Source of the DNA: Sphingomonas sp. PAMC26645
GTDB taxonomy: Bacteria; Pseudomonadota; Alphaproteobacteria; Sphingomonadales; Sphingomonadaceae
Length of the DNA: 64,000 bases
Direction of reading: 5' to 3'
Assembly: GCF_004795835.1 (NCBI RefSeq)
Contig: NZ_CP039249.1
Coordinates: forward strand, 2,078,501-2,142,500
Positions 25,412 through 32,781 of this stretch are shown here, one piece after another. The position numbers were made by a program, and so were the translations under genes. Each line of letters begins with the position of its first letter. The stretch's first letter is position 1. The notes under the pieces are model-generated. The model did not search any database. It was not told where the DNA came from and saw nothing but the letters and a program-made list of their open reading frames with translations.

Positions 25412-26277
25412 GCGTCGCTTTGACCGTGGCGCCCGAGCGCCGCGCCGAGCGATGCAGTCGCGCTGCCGCGTTTCGCTGGCTTGGGCTGAGACGGGTCTGG
25501 CGACCAGCCGGTCAGGAACACGATCTGGAATGTCTCGTGGGTCCGGCCACGATCGTCGGATGCGCTAGCGAAGGCAGCGGCGGTCCGTCCCACCGTCGCC
25601 GACACGAGAGGCTGGCGCTGGGCCAGGATGTTACCCGCCGCCATTCCGCGCAGATCACCGAACAGCCGGCCGAGATCGCGGTACCCGACGTTGAGCGTCT
25701 CCACATCGGCGACGGGCAAGGCGAACCCTGCGCGCATCAGCAGGTCGCCGGCGGATCGCACGTCGATCTGCGGGTGGAGACGCGCGGCGGGCCGCTCGCT
25801 TTCCGCGGACCTCAGTGCGCTGCGCAGGGCGGGCAGGCTCCCGGCGCCGACGAACGCACCGAGAAACAGGCCATCAGGACGCAGCACGCGGCGGATCAAG
25901 GCCAGCGCGCCGGGCAGGTCGTTGACCTGATCGAGCACGCCGGCGCTTACCACGAGATCGAACGACGCATCGGCGAACGGAAGGCTATCCTCGTCAGCCT
26001 GCACGCCGCCTGGCGTGGCAGCAAACGCGAACCCCGCATCGCAGCGTGCCACGCGGGCACCCGGCGGCGGGGTGAAGGCGCCGTCGAAGCAGCCGAGATC
26101 GAGGATGTCGGTAAAGTCTCGCGTCACCGCATCCAGCCGTTCGCCGATCCCGTCGAGCATAGTCGCGCGCAGAAAGTCATGCTCGGCATAGCCCGGCGCG
26201 GCGCGGTCCCGGCGGACACGGCGCGCGGCGCGGTCGAAGATCTCGGGGGCGGAGTTTTCTGAAACGATATCGGACAC
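25408..26277 (-). CDS. NDUFAF5-like methyltransferase-fold protein
   Basis: 289 residues from GTG 26277. The N-terminus (SAPEIFDRAARRVRRDRAA) and the C-terminal NVGYRDLGRLFGDLRGM look like NDUFAF5, the mitochondrial complex I assembly factor that hydroxylates an arginine of the NDUFS7 subunit. The SAM-binding motif I is DLGCFDGAF. Bacterial relatives are commonly annotated as BioC-like methyltransferases. Its last 4 bases overlap the end of the response-regulator gene convergently, and it is divergent from comF by about 60 bases. Confidence 0.78.
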   Translation of the reverse strand: MSDIVSENSAPEIFDRAARRVRRDRAAPGYAEHDFLRATMLDGIGERLDAVTRDFTDILDLGCFDGAFTPPPGARVARCDAGFAFAATPGGVQADEDSLPFADASFDLVVSAGVLDQVNDLPGALALIRRVLRPDGLFLGAFVGAGSLPALRSALRSAESERPAARLHPQIDVRSAGDLLMRAGFALPVADVETLNVGYRDLGRLFGDLRGMAAGNILAQRQPLVSATVGRTAAAFASASDDRGRTHETFQIVFLTGWSPDPSQPKPAKRGSATASLGAALGRHGQSDA

Positions 26278-26337
26278 GTCTTCGCTTGTGCCGTGGTCGG
26301 TCGCCTCCGACAAGGGCTGGCACTCATGGGGGGCTGG

Positions 26338-27060
26338 ATGAAGATACTCGCCCCGTTCCGCTTCATCGCCGGGATCGCCTTGCCGCCGCGGTGCGCCGGT
26401 TGCGGCACGCCGGTTGCCGAGGATCACCGGTTTTGCGCGATTTGCTGGACGGGATTGCGGTTCCTGGGGCCGCCCTGGTGCGCCGGCTGCAACCAACCTT
26501 TCGCATTCGACCGCGGTGACGACGCACGATGTGCGGCATGCCTCGCCGATCCGCCGCGCCATGCCGGCGTCCGCGCTGCCGTCGCGTACGGTCCGATCGC
26601 GCGGACGCTGGCGCTGCGCCTGAAGTATGGGGGGCGTATCGCCTTTGCGGAGACGATGGCGCGACAGATGCGGCGCTTGTTGCCGGACGAGGTCGACTTG
26701 CTGGTGCCGGTGCCGCTGCACCGCTGGCGAATATGGTCGCGCGGCTTCAACCAGGCGGCGCTGATCGCCGACGCCATCGCGAAGCTGTCGGGAGTAGGGC
26801 ACGATCGCACCGTTCTGACGCGGCCCCGGCGGACGATCCTGTTGCGCGGGCTCGGCGGACGACAGCGAGCAAAGGCGGTGTCGGGCGCGTTCGCGGTCCC
26901 GTCGCGCGACCGCGTGCGGGGCAAGGCGATCGCGTTGGTGGACGACGTCTACACCAGTGGCGCGACCGCCGACGCGTGCACGCGCGTGCTGCTCAAGGCG
27001 GGCGCGCGATCGGTCGTGATCCTATGCTGGGCGCGGGTCTTGCCGGCGTCGGACGATTGA
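26338..27060 (+). CDS. comF: ComF family phosphoribosyltransferase-like protein
   Basis: 240 residues from ATG 26338 (MKILAPFRFIAGIALPPRC), preceded by GGGGGG; in-frame alternatives are ATG 26326 and GTG 26293. The N-terminal zinc-finger cysteines CAGCG, CAIC, CAGC and CAAC are followed by a phosphoribosyltransferase domain with VPVPLHRWRIWSRGFNQA and the PRPP loop ALVDDVYTSGAT near residue 200. ComF is needed for DNA uptake in competent bacteria. It starts a plus-strand series with grxC. Confidence 0.9.
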   Translation: MKILAPFRFIAGIALPPRCAGCGTPVAEDHRFCAICWTGLRFLGPPWCAGCNQPFAFDRGDDARCAACLADPPRHAGVRAAVAYGPIARTLALRLKYGGRIAFAETMARQMRRLLPDEVDLLVPVPLHRWRIWSRGFNQAALIADAIAKLSGVGHDRTVLTRPRRTILLRGLGGRQRAKAVSGAFAVPSRDRVRGKAIALVDDVYTSGATADACTRVLLKAGARSVVILCWARVLPASDD

Positions 27061-27092
27061 CAACGGCAAACCGAGACCACATTTCCCGCTGC

Positions 27093-27347
27093 ATGGCTAA
27101 AGTCGAAATCTACACCAAGGCGTTCTGTCCGTATTGCACGCGCGCGCTGAAGCTCCTCGCATCGAAGGGGGTCGAGCCCGAACAGTTCGACGTCACGATG
27201 GGGGGCCCGAAAAAGGCCGAGATGGTCGAGCGGTCGGGTGGTCGCATGACGATGCCGCAGGTCTTCATCGACGGAAAGCACATCGGCGGGTCGGACGATC
27301 TGGCGGCACTCGACGCAAAGGGCGGCCTCGACGCACTGCTCGCCTGA
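27093..27347 (+). CDS. grxC: glutaredoxin 3
   Basis: 84 residues, the exact GrxC size. The dithiol active site CPYC (residues 14-17) is in KAFCPYCTRA; TMPQVFIDG (cis-Pro loop) and GGSDDL (glutathione-binding) complete the fold. It reduces disulfides and mixed glutathione disulfides in the cytoplasm. It lies 32 bases after comF and its stop overlaps the next start by one base. Confidence 0.95.
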   Translation: MAKVEIYTKAFCPYCTRALKLLASKGVEPEQFDVTMGGPKKAEMVERSGGRMTMPQVFIDGKHIGGSDDLAALDAKGGLDALLA

Positions 27348-28174
27348 TGGCGAAGATCGGCGTCCTCCAGATGACGAGCGGGATCGATCCCGCCGTCAAC
27401 GCCGCGACTCTGGTCGACGCGATCAGGGACGCCGCAGCGGCGGGCGCGGAAATGCTGTTCACGCCCGAAATGTCGGGTCTGATCGATCGCGATCGGGCTC
27501 GCGCTGCCAACTCGATCGTCGCCGAGGATAATGACCCGGTGCTGGCGGCCGTCCGTGACGGTGCGGCATCGGCCGGCATTTGGGTCCACCTTGGATCGCT
27601 TGCGGTACGACGCGTGGACGGCAAATTCGCCAACCGTGGGTTCGTGATCGACCCGAGCGGCGCGATCCGCGCGCGCTACGACAAGCTTCATCTGTTCGAC
27701 GTCGACCTCCCGTCCGGTGAAAGCTGGCGGGAATCGTCAGCCTATGTCGCGGGCGAGACGGCGACGGTCGTCGATACGCCCGCGGGCAAGCTCGGTACGT
27801 CGATCTGCTACGATCTCCGGTTTGCCGACCTCTATCGCGCGTTGAGCGATGCGGGCGCCACTATCCTGTCGGTCCCAGCCGCGTTCACGCGACCGACTGG
27901 CTCAGCGCATTGGGAAATCCTTCTGCGCGGGCGGGCGATCGAAGCAGGCGCGTTCGTCGTTGCAGCGGCGCAGACCGGCGTTCACGAGGACGGACGCGAA
28001 ACCCACGGCCATTCGCTTGTGATCGATCCATGGGGCGATGTGCTGCTCGACATGGATGAAGGCGCAGGGCTGGCGTTCGCGCAGATCGATCTCGCTCGGA
28101 TCGAGCAGGTGCGGTCGCGTATTCCGGTCCTCGCGCACCGCCGGACAATTCCGCCCGTCTCGATCGTGGAGTGA
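27347..28174 (+). CDS. carbon-nitrogen hydrolase (Nit1/deaminated-glutathione amidase-like)
   Basis: 275 residues of the nitrilase superfamily with the full catalytic set: Glu in FTPEMSG, Lys in YDKLHLFDV and Cys in SICYDLRF. The sequence style fits branch 10 (Nit1/Nit2), whose members hydrolyse deaminated glutathione, an amide repair reaction. The overlap with grxC (TGATG) makes a glutathione-linked role attractive. The stop overlaps the following GTG start. Confidence 0.88.
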   Translation: MAKIGVLQMTSGIDPAVNAATLVDAIRDAAAAGAEMLFTPEMSGLIDRDRARAANSIVAEDNDPVLAAVRDGAASAGIWVHLGSLAVRRVDGKFANRGFVIDPSGAIRARYDKLHLFDVDLPSGESWRESSAYVAGETATVVDTPAGKLGTSICYDLRFADLYRALSDAGATILSVPAAFTRPTGSAHWEILLRGRAIEAGAFVVAAAQTGVHEDGRETHGHSLVIDPWGDVLLDMDEGAGLAFAQIDLARIEQVRSRIPVLAHRRTIPPVSIVE

Positions 28175-28602
28175 TCGTCTTCGACCTGAAGTGCGGTAGT
28201 GGCCATGTGTTCGAGGCGTGGTTTGGATCGAGCACAGCCTATGAAAGTCAGCGCGCGGCGGGCCATGTCCGCTGTCCGGTCTGCGATGACGACACGATCT
28301 CCAAGGCGGTGATGGCGCCTGCGATCCCGGCCAAGGGCAATAGCAAGCCGGCGCCGCCGACCCCGGAAGCGGTCAAGGCGGCAATGAAGATGCTAGCCAC
28401 CCGGCAGGCCAAGGCGCTGGAATCCTCGGAATGGGTTGGCACCGCGTTCGCCGACCGCGCCCGCGCGATGCATCTCGGGGACGAGAAACAGGCGACCATC
28501 CACGGTCAGGCCAGCCTCGCAGAGGCGAAGGCGCTGGTCGACGAAGGTGTTCCGGTCGCCCCGCTCCCCATGCCGATTATTCCGCCGGGGAAGGCGAACT
28601 GA
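28171..28602 (+). CDS. DUF1178 family protein
   Basis: 143 residues starting with GTG inside the end of the nitrilase gene. The N-terminal MIVFDLKCGSGHVFEAWFGS and the CPVC motif form a zinc-ribbon-like start (C8 and C35/C38), as in DUF1178; the C-terminal part has VPVAPLPMP. The function of the family is unknown. Clustering with grxC and a Nit1-type gene suggests redox or glutathione metabolism. Confidence 0.85.
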   Translation: MIVFDLKCGSGHVFEAWFGSSTAYESQRAAGHVRCPVCDDDTISKAVMAPAIPAKGNSKPAPPTPEAVKAAMKMLATRQAKALESSEWVGTAFADRARAMHLGDEKQATIHGQASLAEAKALVDEGVPVAPLPMPIIPPGKAN

Positions 28603-28630
28603 TCTCCGAGTGCGTTCGGGTTGTATGGAA

Positions 28631-28720
28631 TGGCGGACGGGGTGGGATTCGAACCCACGGTAGAGTTACCCCTACGACGGTTTTCAAGACCGTTGCCTTA
28701 AACCACTCGGCCACCCGTCC
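28631..28720 (-). tRNA. tRNA-Ser (anticodon TGA)
   Basis: Acceptor stem GGACGGG pairs with CCCGTCC; the anticodon arm ACGGT-CTTGAAA-ACCGT shows the anticodon TGA; a long variable arm typical of tRNA-Ser follows, then GGTTCGAATCC of the T arm. The CCA end appears to be encoded (bases 28631-28633 read in reverse). The gene is 28 bases after the DUF1178 gene, on the opposite strand. Confidence 0.96.
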
Positions 28721-28838
28721 GGATGCTTGCTCGACGCGCATCTAAGCGGTGGTTCGTCGGATCGCAACCATATGGTTTGGGGCGGCGCTACGTCGGGGTC
28801 AGTTTGCGTTTGCGTCCCCATACCGGCATGGGGCGGCG

Positions 28839-29102
28839 ATGGACCTAGACGCTATTTCGCACCACTTCTTCGGCACGACCGACATCGATACGCTGAGCTC
28901 GGGGGCTCTGGAGGCCGGTCGCGAGCGCGTGTCGATCGCGTTCGGCACCGAGCGGGATGCTGGGCGGCGGTTCGCGCTTTGGGCCGTGTTGCGCGCGACC
29001 GGCGATGCGCCCGACCCTATGCGGGCGTTCAAGGATCCGCGGGAACAGCGGGCGGCACAGATGTATGCCTCCGCGATCGGGGCAGCCGGCGCGGACGACT
29101 AA
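28839..29102 (+). CDS. hypothetical small protein
   Basis: 87 residues from ATG 28839 (MDLDAISHHFFGTTDIDTL), with a G-rich site just upstream. It is acidic and helix-rich with no membrane segment or recognised motif; the centre FGTERDAGRRFALWAVL may be a helical domain. It is convergent with the next small gene, only 3 bases apart. Function unknown. Confidence 0.6.
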   Translation: MDLDAISHHFFGTTDIDTLSSGALEAGRERVSIAFGTERDAGRRFALWAVLRATGDAPDPMRAFKDPREQRAAQMYASAIGAAGADD

Positions 29103-29105
29103 TGG

Positions 29106-29261
29106 TCAGGCCGCGCGGCGCTCCAGCAGCGCACGGTCGATCCGCCGGATCAGGTCCGCGATCGGCGGCATGTCGCTATCGCAACGACGCCCGCGAAGCG
29201 ACGGCTGGTCGATCTGCATACGCTTGCCGAGCAGCGTGAAGACATCCTGTTTGCGTGCCAT
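29106..29261 (-). CDS. hypothetical basic small protein
   Basis: 51 residues from ATG 29261 (MARKQDVFTLLGKRMQ), with AAGGA about 10 bases upstream; the frame extends upstream to 29306. It is Arg-rich and ends LIRRIDRALLERRAA, probably helical. No family is recognised. It could be a small nucleic-acid-binding or regulatory protein, or a chance ORF. Confidence 0.45.
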   Translation of the reverse strand: MARKQDVFTLLGKRMQIDQPSLRGRRCDSDMPPIADLIRRIDRALLERRAA

Positions 29262-29421
29262 CGAGTCCGATCCTTTCCGTTGGATGGGAGTATGCCGGCC
29301 AAGCATTAACCAAAGGTTCGGCTGCGGTGTCGGACGCGTAAATTAGTTCCGCGCTCCATGATGGCGATACGCAACGCTGGCGCCTGTCCCGCGTTCTGTG
29401 TGACGAAGCTGGCGTACCGCC

Positions 29422-30531
29422 ATGGGTTTCACGGGGAGTCGGCCACTGACCACATATCCAACCGGCTGGACCGTCCTGGAGACCGTCCGGCACCTCGCCG
29501 CGGCATGGGATCAGGACAATTCGCACGAGACATTCCCGGCGGAGCGGATAGCCGACCTCCACGGCGCGGGCGCGCTGGCCGCGTTCAAGACGCTTGGCAC
29601 GGGCGTGCAGACCGACGCGCTGCTCGACGTTCTGCGCGCGATCGGGGGCGCCGATCTCAGCCTTGGGCGCGTGTTCGAAGGGCATGTGAATGCCGTCCAG
29701 CTCGTCGCGACCTACGGCAACGACGCGCAGCGCAAGGCGCTCGATGCGGATCTCGCGGCGGGCAAGGTCTTCGGAGTCTGGAATACCGAACCGGCGCCGG
29801 GACTCGCGATCCACGCTGCTGGCGACGGTCGCTGGACGCTTGACGGTGCGAAGAGCTTTGCGACCGGGGCCGGGCATCTCGATCGCATCCTGGTGACGGC
29901 GCGCGATGCGAACGGCGACAAGCAACTCGTGCTGGTCCCGATCGCGGGCGAGACCGCGCGGACCGACAATTCCGGTTGGCAGGTGCGCGGGATGCGCGGC
30001 ACGTGCAGCGGGCGGTTCGACTTCACAGGTATGGAGATCGGCCGCGAGGGCGTGATCGGTGCGCCGAACGACTATGAACGTGAGCCACGCTTCAGCGCGG
30101 GCGCGTGGCGGTTCACGGCGGTCCAGCTCGGCGCGGTCGAGGCGCTCGTCCGGCATCTGCGCGATCACCTCGTCACGACCGGAAAGGGGGCGGGCCCGAT
30201 CCAGCGCGCGCGGTTTGCCGCCTGCCTGACCGAGACGCGGAGCGCAGGCTTGTGGGTGCGCCAGGCGGCGCATCTGGCGGAGGCGCAGGCGAGCGACGCC
30301 ATCCCGCTGGTGTTGATGACACGCGGCGTGGTCGAGGAAGCGGGCTTGAAGACGATGGAAGCGGCGGCGCGCTCGGTCGGCACCGCGTCGTTCTTCGCGG
30401 CCAGCCGGATCGACCGGATCACGCGCGATCTCGGGCTCTACCTGCGCCAGCCGGTCCCGGATCAGGCGCGTGATAGGGCGGCGGCGGCGTGGCTGGAGGA
30501 TGATTGCTGGGGCGACGATCGGTGGTGGTAG
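29422..30531 (+). CDS. acyl-CoA dehydrogenase-like flavoprotein
   Basis: 369 residues with the overall order of acyl-CoA dehydrogenases: helical N-terminus, a beta domain with WNTEPAPG and GAKSFATGAGHLDRILV (residues about 110-160), and a helical C-terminal domain. It is clearly diverged: the C-terminus is short and ends Trp-rich (DDCWGDDRWW), and the catalytic Glu cannot be placed. It could desaturate or oxidise an acyl or sugar-linked group. It overlaps the following PIG-L deacetylase gene by 28 bases, so co-expression is very likely. Confidence 0.78.
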   Translation: MGFTGSRPLTTYPTGWTVLETVRHLAAAWDQDNSHETFPAERIADLHGAGALAAFKTLGTGVQTDALLDVLRAIGGADLSLGRVFEGHVNAVQLVATYGNDAQRKALDADLAAGKVFGVWNTEPAPGLAIHAAGDGRWTLDGAKSFATGAGHLDRILVTARDANGDKQLVLVPIAGETARTDNSGWQVRGMRGTCSGRFDFTGMEIGREGVIGAPNDYEREPRFSAGAWRFTAVQLGAVEALVRHLRDHLVTTGKGAGPIQRARFAACLTETRSAGLWVRQAAHLAEAQASDAIPLVLMTRGVVEEAGLKTMEAAARSVGTASFFAASRIDRITRDLGLYLRQPVPDQARDRAAAAWLEDDCWGDDRWW

Positions 30532-31274
30532 CACCGGGCGGCAAGGCCTGGAGCAACCTTACGCGGCGTGCACGGCGGATGTCGGCCAGGACGGCGGCGG
30601 GGCAGGGCCCCTGGCTCGTGCTGGCGCCGCATCCCGATGACGAGACGCTCGGCTGCGGCGCGTTCATTGCTTCGGTAACGGCGGCCGGCGGCCGGGTGCA
30701 TACCGCGTTCCTGACCGATGGCGCAGGATCGCATCCCGATGCGCCGGGCTGGAGCGGCAAGCGGATCGCGGGGCTACGGCGCGGCGAGGCTCGAGCGGCG
30801 TTGAAGGCGCTGGGCGGCGAGCAGGACGCGCTTTATCTCGATTGGCCCGACGCGTCGCCCGCTTCGAAGGGCGATCCGCTGTTCGGGCGAAGTGTCGACC
30901 GACTAGCCGCATGGTGCAAAGCCCGCGGCGTCCGCCAGATCGCCGTGACATGGTCCGGAGAACCGCATTGCGACCACGAAGCCGCAGCCGCCTTAGCCGA
31001 GGCAGTGGCACGGCGCTCGCATTGCTGTCTCTTCCAGTATCTCGTCTGGGGCTGGACTGTCCCCGACCTGACCGAGCGCCTGCGCGGTGCGCGCATAGTC
31101 TCGATCGTCACCGCATTCGGACGGCCCAGACAGCGTCGCGCGATGGCGTGCCATCGCAGCCAGCGCGGCGGGCGAATCGTCGGCGCGCGCGAGAACTTCC
31201 GGCTGCCCGACGCGATGATGCGTCTGATGGACCGACCGAACACGTTGTTGTTGGAGACTCCCCATGCGCCGTGA
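30504..31274 (+). CDS. PIG-L family N-acetyl-sugar deacetylase
   Basis: 256 residues. The zinc-binding motif PHPDDE (residues 42-47) in LAPHPDDETLGCGAF and the later SGEPHCDHEAAA mark the LmbE/PIG-L family, which removes N-acetyl groups from GlcNAc-type sugars (GlcNAc-PI, MshB, BshB). The TTG at 30504 is used because GGAGG lies 4 bases before it; GTG codons at 30522 and 30525 are alternatives. It overlaps the acyl-CoA-dehydrogenase-like gene upstream and the methyltransferase gene downstream. Confidence 0.88.
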   Translation: MLGRRSVVVAPGGKAWSNLTRRARRMSARTAAGQGPWLVLAPHPDDETLGCGAFIASVTAAGGRVHTAFLTDGAGSHPDAPGWSGKRIAGLRRGEARAALKALGGEQDALYLDWPDASPASKGDPLFGRSVDRLAAWCKARGVRQIAVTWSGEPHCDHEAAAALAEAVARRSHCCLFQYLVWGWTVPDLTERLRGARIVSIVTAFGRPRQRRAMACHRSQRGGRIVGARENFRLPDAMMRLMDRPNTLLLETPHAP

Positions 31275-31854
31275 ACACTCGATCGCACCCGAATATTTCG
31301 AGGCGCTCTACAAGGACAAGGGCGACCCCTGGGAGTTCGAGACCAGTCCGTACGAGGCGGCGAAGTATGACGAGACACTGGCCGCGTTGCCGAAGGAGCG
31401 GTTCGAGAGTGCGCTGGAAGTCGGCTGCGCGAACGGTGTCCTGACCGCACGGCTCGGGGGTCGATGCGATGCATTGCTCGCGCTCGACGTCTCCGAAACC
31501 GCGGTCGCAGCGGCGCGCCAACGGTGCGCGGACCAACCCCATGTTCGCATCGAGCAGCGCCGGCTTCCCGAAGACGCTCCCGCAGGGACGTTCGACCTGA
31601 TCCTGCTGTCGGAGGTAGTCTACTACTGGGACAGCGCCGACATCGTCCGGTTGGCCGCATACGTCCGCTCGGCGGCGGCGTCAGGCGGGTATGTGATGCT
31701 GGTCCACTGGATCGGCGAGACCGACTATCCCAAAAGCGGGGACGATGCCGTTGCCGAACTGCACGCTGCGCTCGGGCCCTGCGTCACGGTCGTTCGCAGC
31801 GATCGGCACGAAGCGTATCGGCTCGACCTCTGGCGGCTGGAAGACGCGCGTTAG
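31264..31854 (+). CDS. NodS-like SAM-dependent methyltransferase
   Basis: 196 residues. The start REHSIAPEYFEALYKDKGDP with DPWEFETSPYEAAKYDETL, and motif I ALEVGCANG (residues 50-58), resemble NodS and related small methyltransferases. NodS N-methylates the free amine left after NodB deacetylates the terminal GlcNAc of Nod factor precursors. Here the gene overlaps a PIG-L deacetylase by 11 bases, the same chemical order. Its last 174 bases overlap the convergent GT2 gene. Confidence 0.84.
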   Translation: MRREHSIAPEYFEALYKDKGDPWEFETSPYEAAKYDETLAALPKERFESALEVGCANGVLTARLGGRCDALLALDVSETAVAAARQRCADQPHVRIEQRRLPEDAPAGTFDLILLSEVVYYWDSADIVRLAAYVRSAAASGGYVMLVHWIGETDYPKSGDDAVAELHAALGPCVTVVRSDRHEAYRLDLWRLEDAR

Positions 31855-32781
31855 ACGGATGAGCGCCTGCGCCTCGTGGATCGCAGCGGGCAACGTTGCG
31901 AAGCTGAGCTGGTCGCTGGGGTTCGCGGAGGCGGGGTTTAGCGCCGCCGTCACCGCGTAGGTCTCGTGCAGCGGTGCGTCGACCGGCTGGTCGATCCACC
32001 GCGCGACCGTGTCCGCCATGCCGCCTGGCGCACGGCCCGAAATCCTGCATGAGGTGAAGACGCGGACGTCTAGCGGGTGGCGAACCTGCCCGCCATGCGC
32101 CCGGATCCGATCGAACAGCGCGCGGTCTTCGGCAACGGGCGGGGTAGGGGCGCCACCGATCCGGCGGTACATCGCATGGGTCACCGCGATACTCGCGCCG
32201 CCTTCATAGAAATGGCGGGGCCAGGGATCATGCGCTTCGGTCTCGGCGCGCGCGCGGAGATAATCCAGAGCGGTGTAATAACGCCCGAGCTGATCGAGCC
32301 GCCGTCGTGCCGCGGCGCCAAGGCTCGCACGGTCGGACCGAAGCGTCAGCGCGCGACCCGCCACGGCGTCGTTGCCCGCATCGACATGCGCGGCGATCCG
32401 CACGATCCAGTCCGCGGAGACGTTCGTGTCCGCATCGGTCGACAGCAGCAGATCGGTATGATGCGTAAGTAGCGCGGCACCAGCGTCGAGCGCTAGCCGC
32501 CGGGCCCAGCCGGCATGACGCGCGCCTGGAAGAAGCGAAACGGCCGACCATGCGATCGTCGCATGCGTCGGCCGCCAGTTCGTCAGGATATCGATCGTGC
32601 CGTCGGTGCAGTCGTTCGCCATCGCAACGATGACGACCTTGCCGCCGTAGCGCCCCGCCGCACGATCCAGCGCGTCGAGGCAGCCAAGCAGATACTGGTC
32701 TTCGTTCTTGACCGGAATGGCGATCGCCACCGCACGCTGAGCGTGTGGTGGCGACGACCCGGGTTTGAACGAAGCGATCAA
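31681..32781 (-). CDS. glycosyltransferase family 2 protein
   Basis: 366 residues from TTG 32781. The GT-A core has [21 protein letters not shown] near residue 18, NDCTDGT, and the DXD-like [14 protein letters not shown] near 114; a later [14 protein letters not shown] provides the ED-R element. It probably transfers a sugar to a lipid or saccharide acceptor. The final roughly 58 residues are encoded antisense to the methyltransferase gene and look non-domain-like. The start overlaps the catalase stop (TTGA), with GAGG 5 bases upstream. Confidence 0.8.
   Translation of the reverse strand: MIASFKPGSSPPHAQRAVAIAIPVKNEDQYLLGCLDALDRAAGRYGGKVVIVAMANDCTDGTIDILTNWRPTHATIAWSAVSLLPGARHAGWARRLALDAGAALLTHHTDLLLSTDADTNVSADWIVRIAAHVDAGNDAVAGRALTLRSDRASLGAAARRRLDQLGRYYTALDYLRARAETEAHDPWPRHFYEGGASIAVTHAMYRRIGGAPTPPVAEDRALFDRIRAHGGQVRHPLDVRVFTSCRISGRAPGGMADTVARWIDQPVDAPLHETYAVTAALNPASANPSDQLSFATLPAAIHEAQALIRLTRVFQPPEVEPIRFVPIAANDRDAGPERSVQFGNGIVPAFGIVGLADPVDQHHIPA

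Noticed and set aside
28635..28720. CRISPR or repeat reading of the tRNA-Ser region
   Set aside because: The cloverleaf with TGA anticodon, long variable arm and encoded CCA explains it fully.
29106..29306. Longer 66-residue version of the small basic protein
   Set aside because: The upstream ATG at 29306 has no ribosome binding site; the ATG at 29261 fits better.
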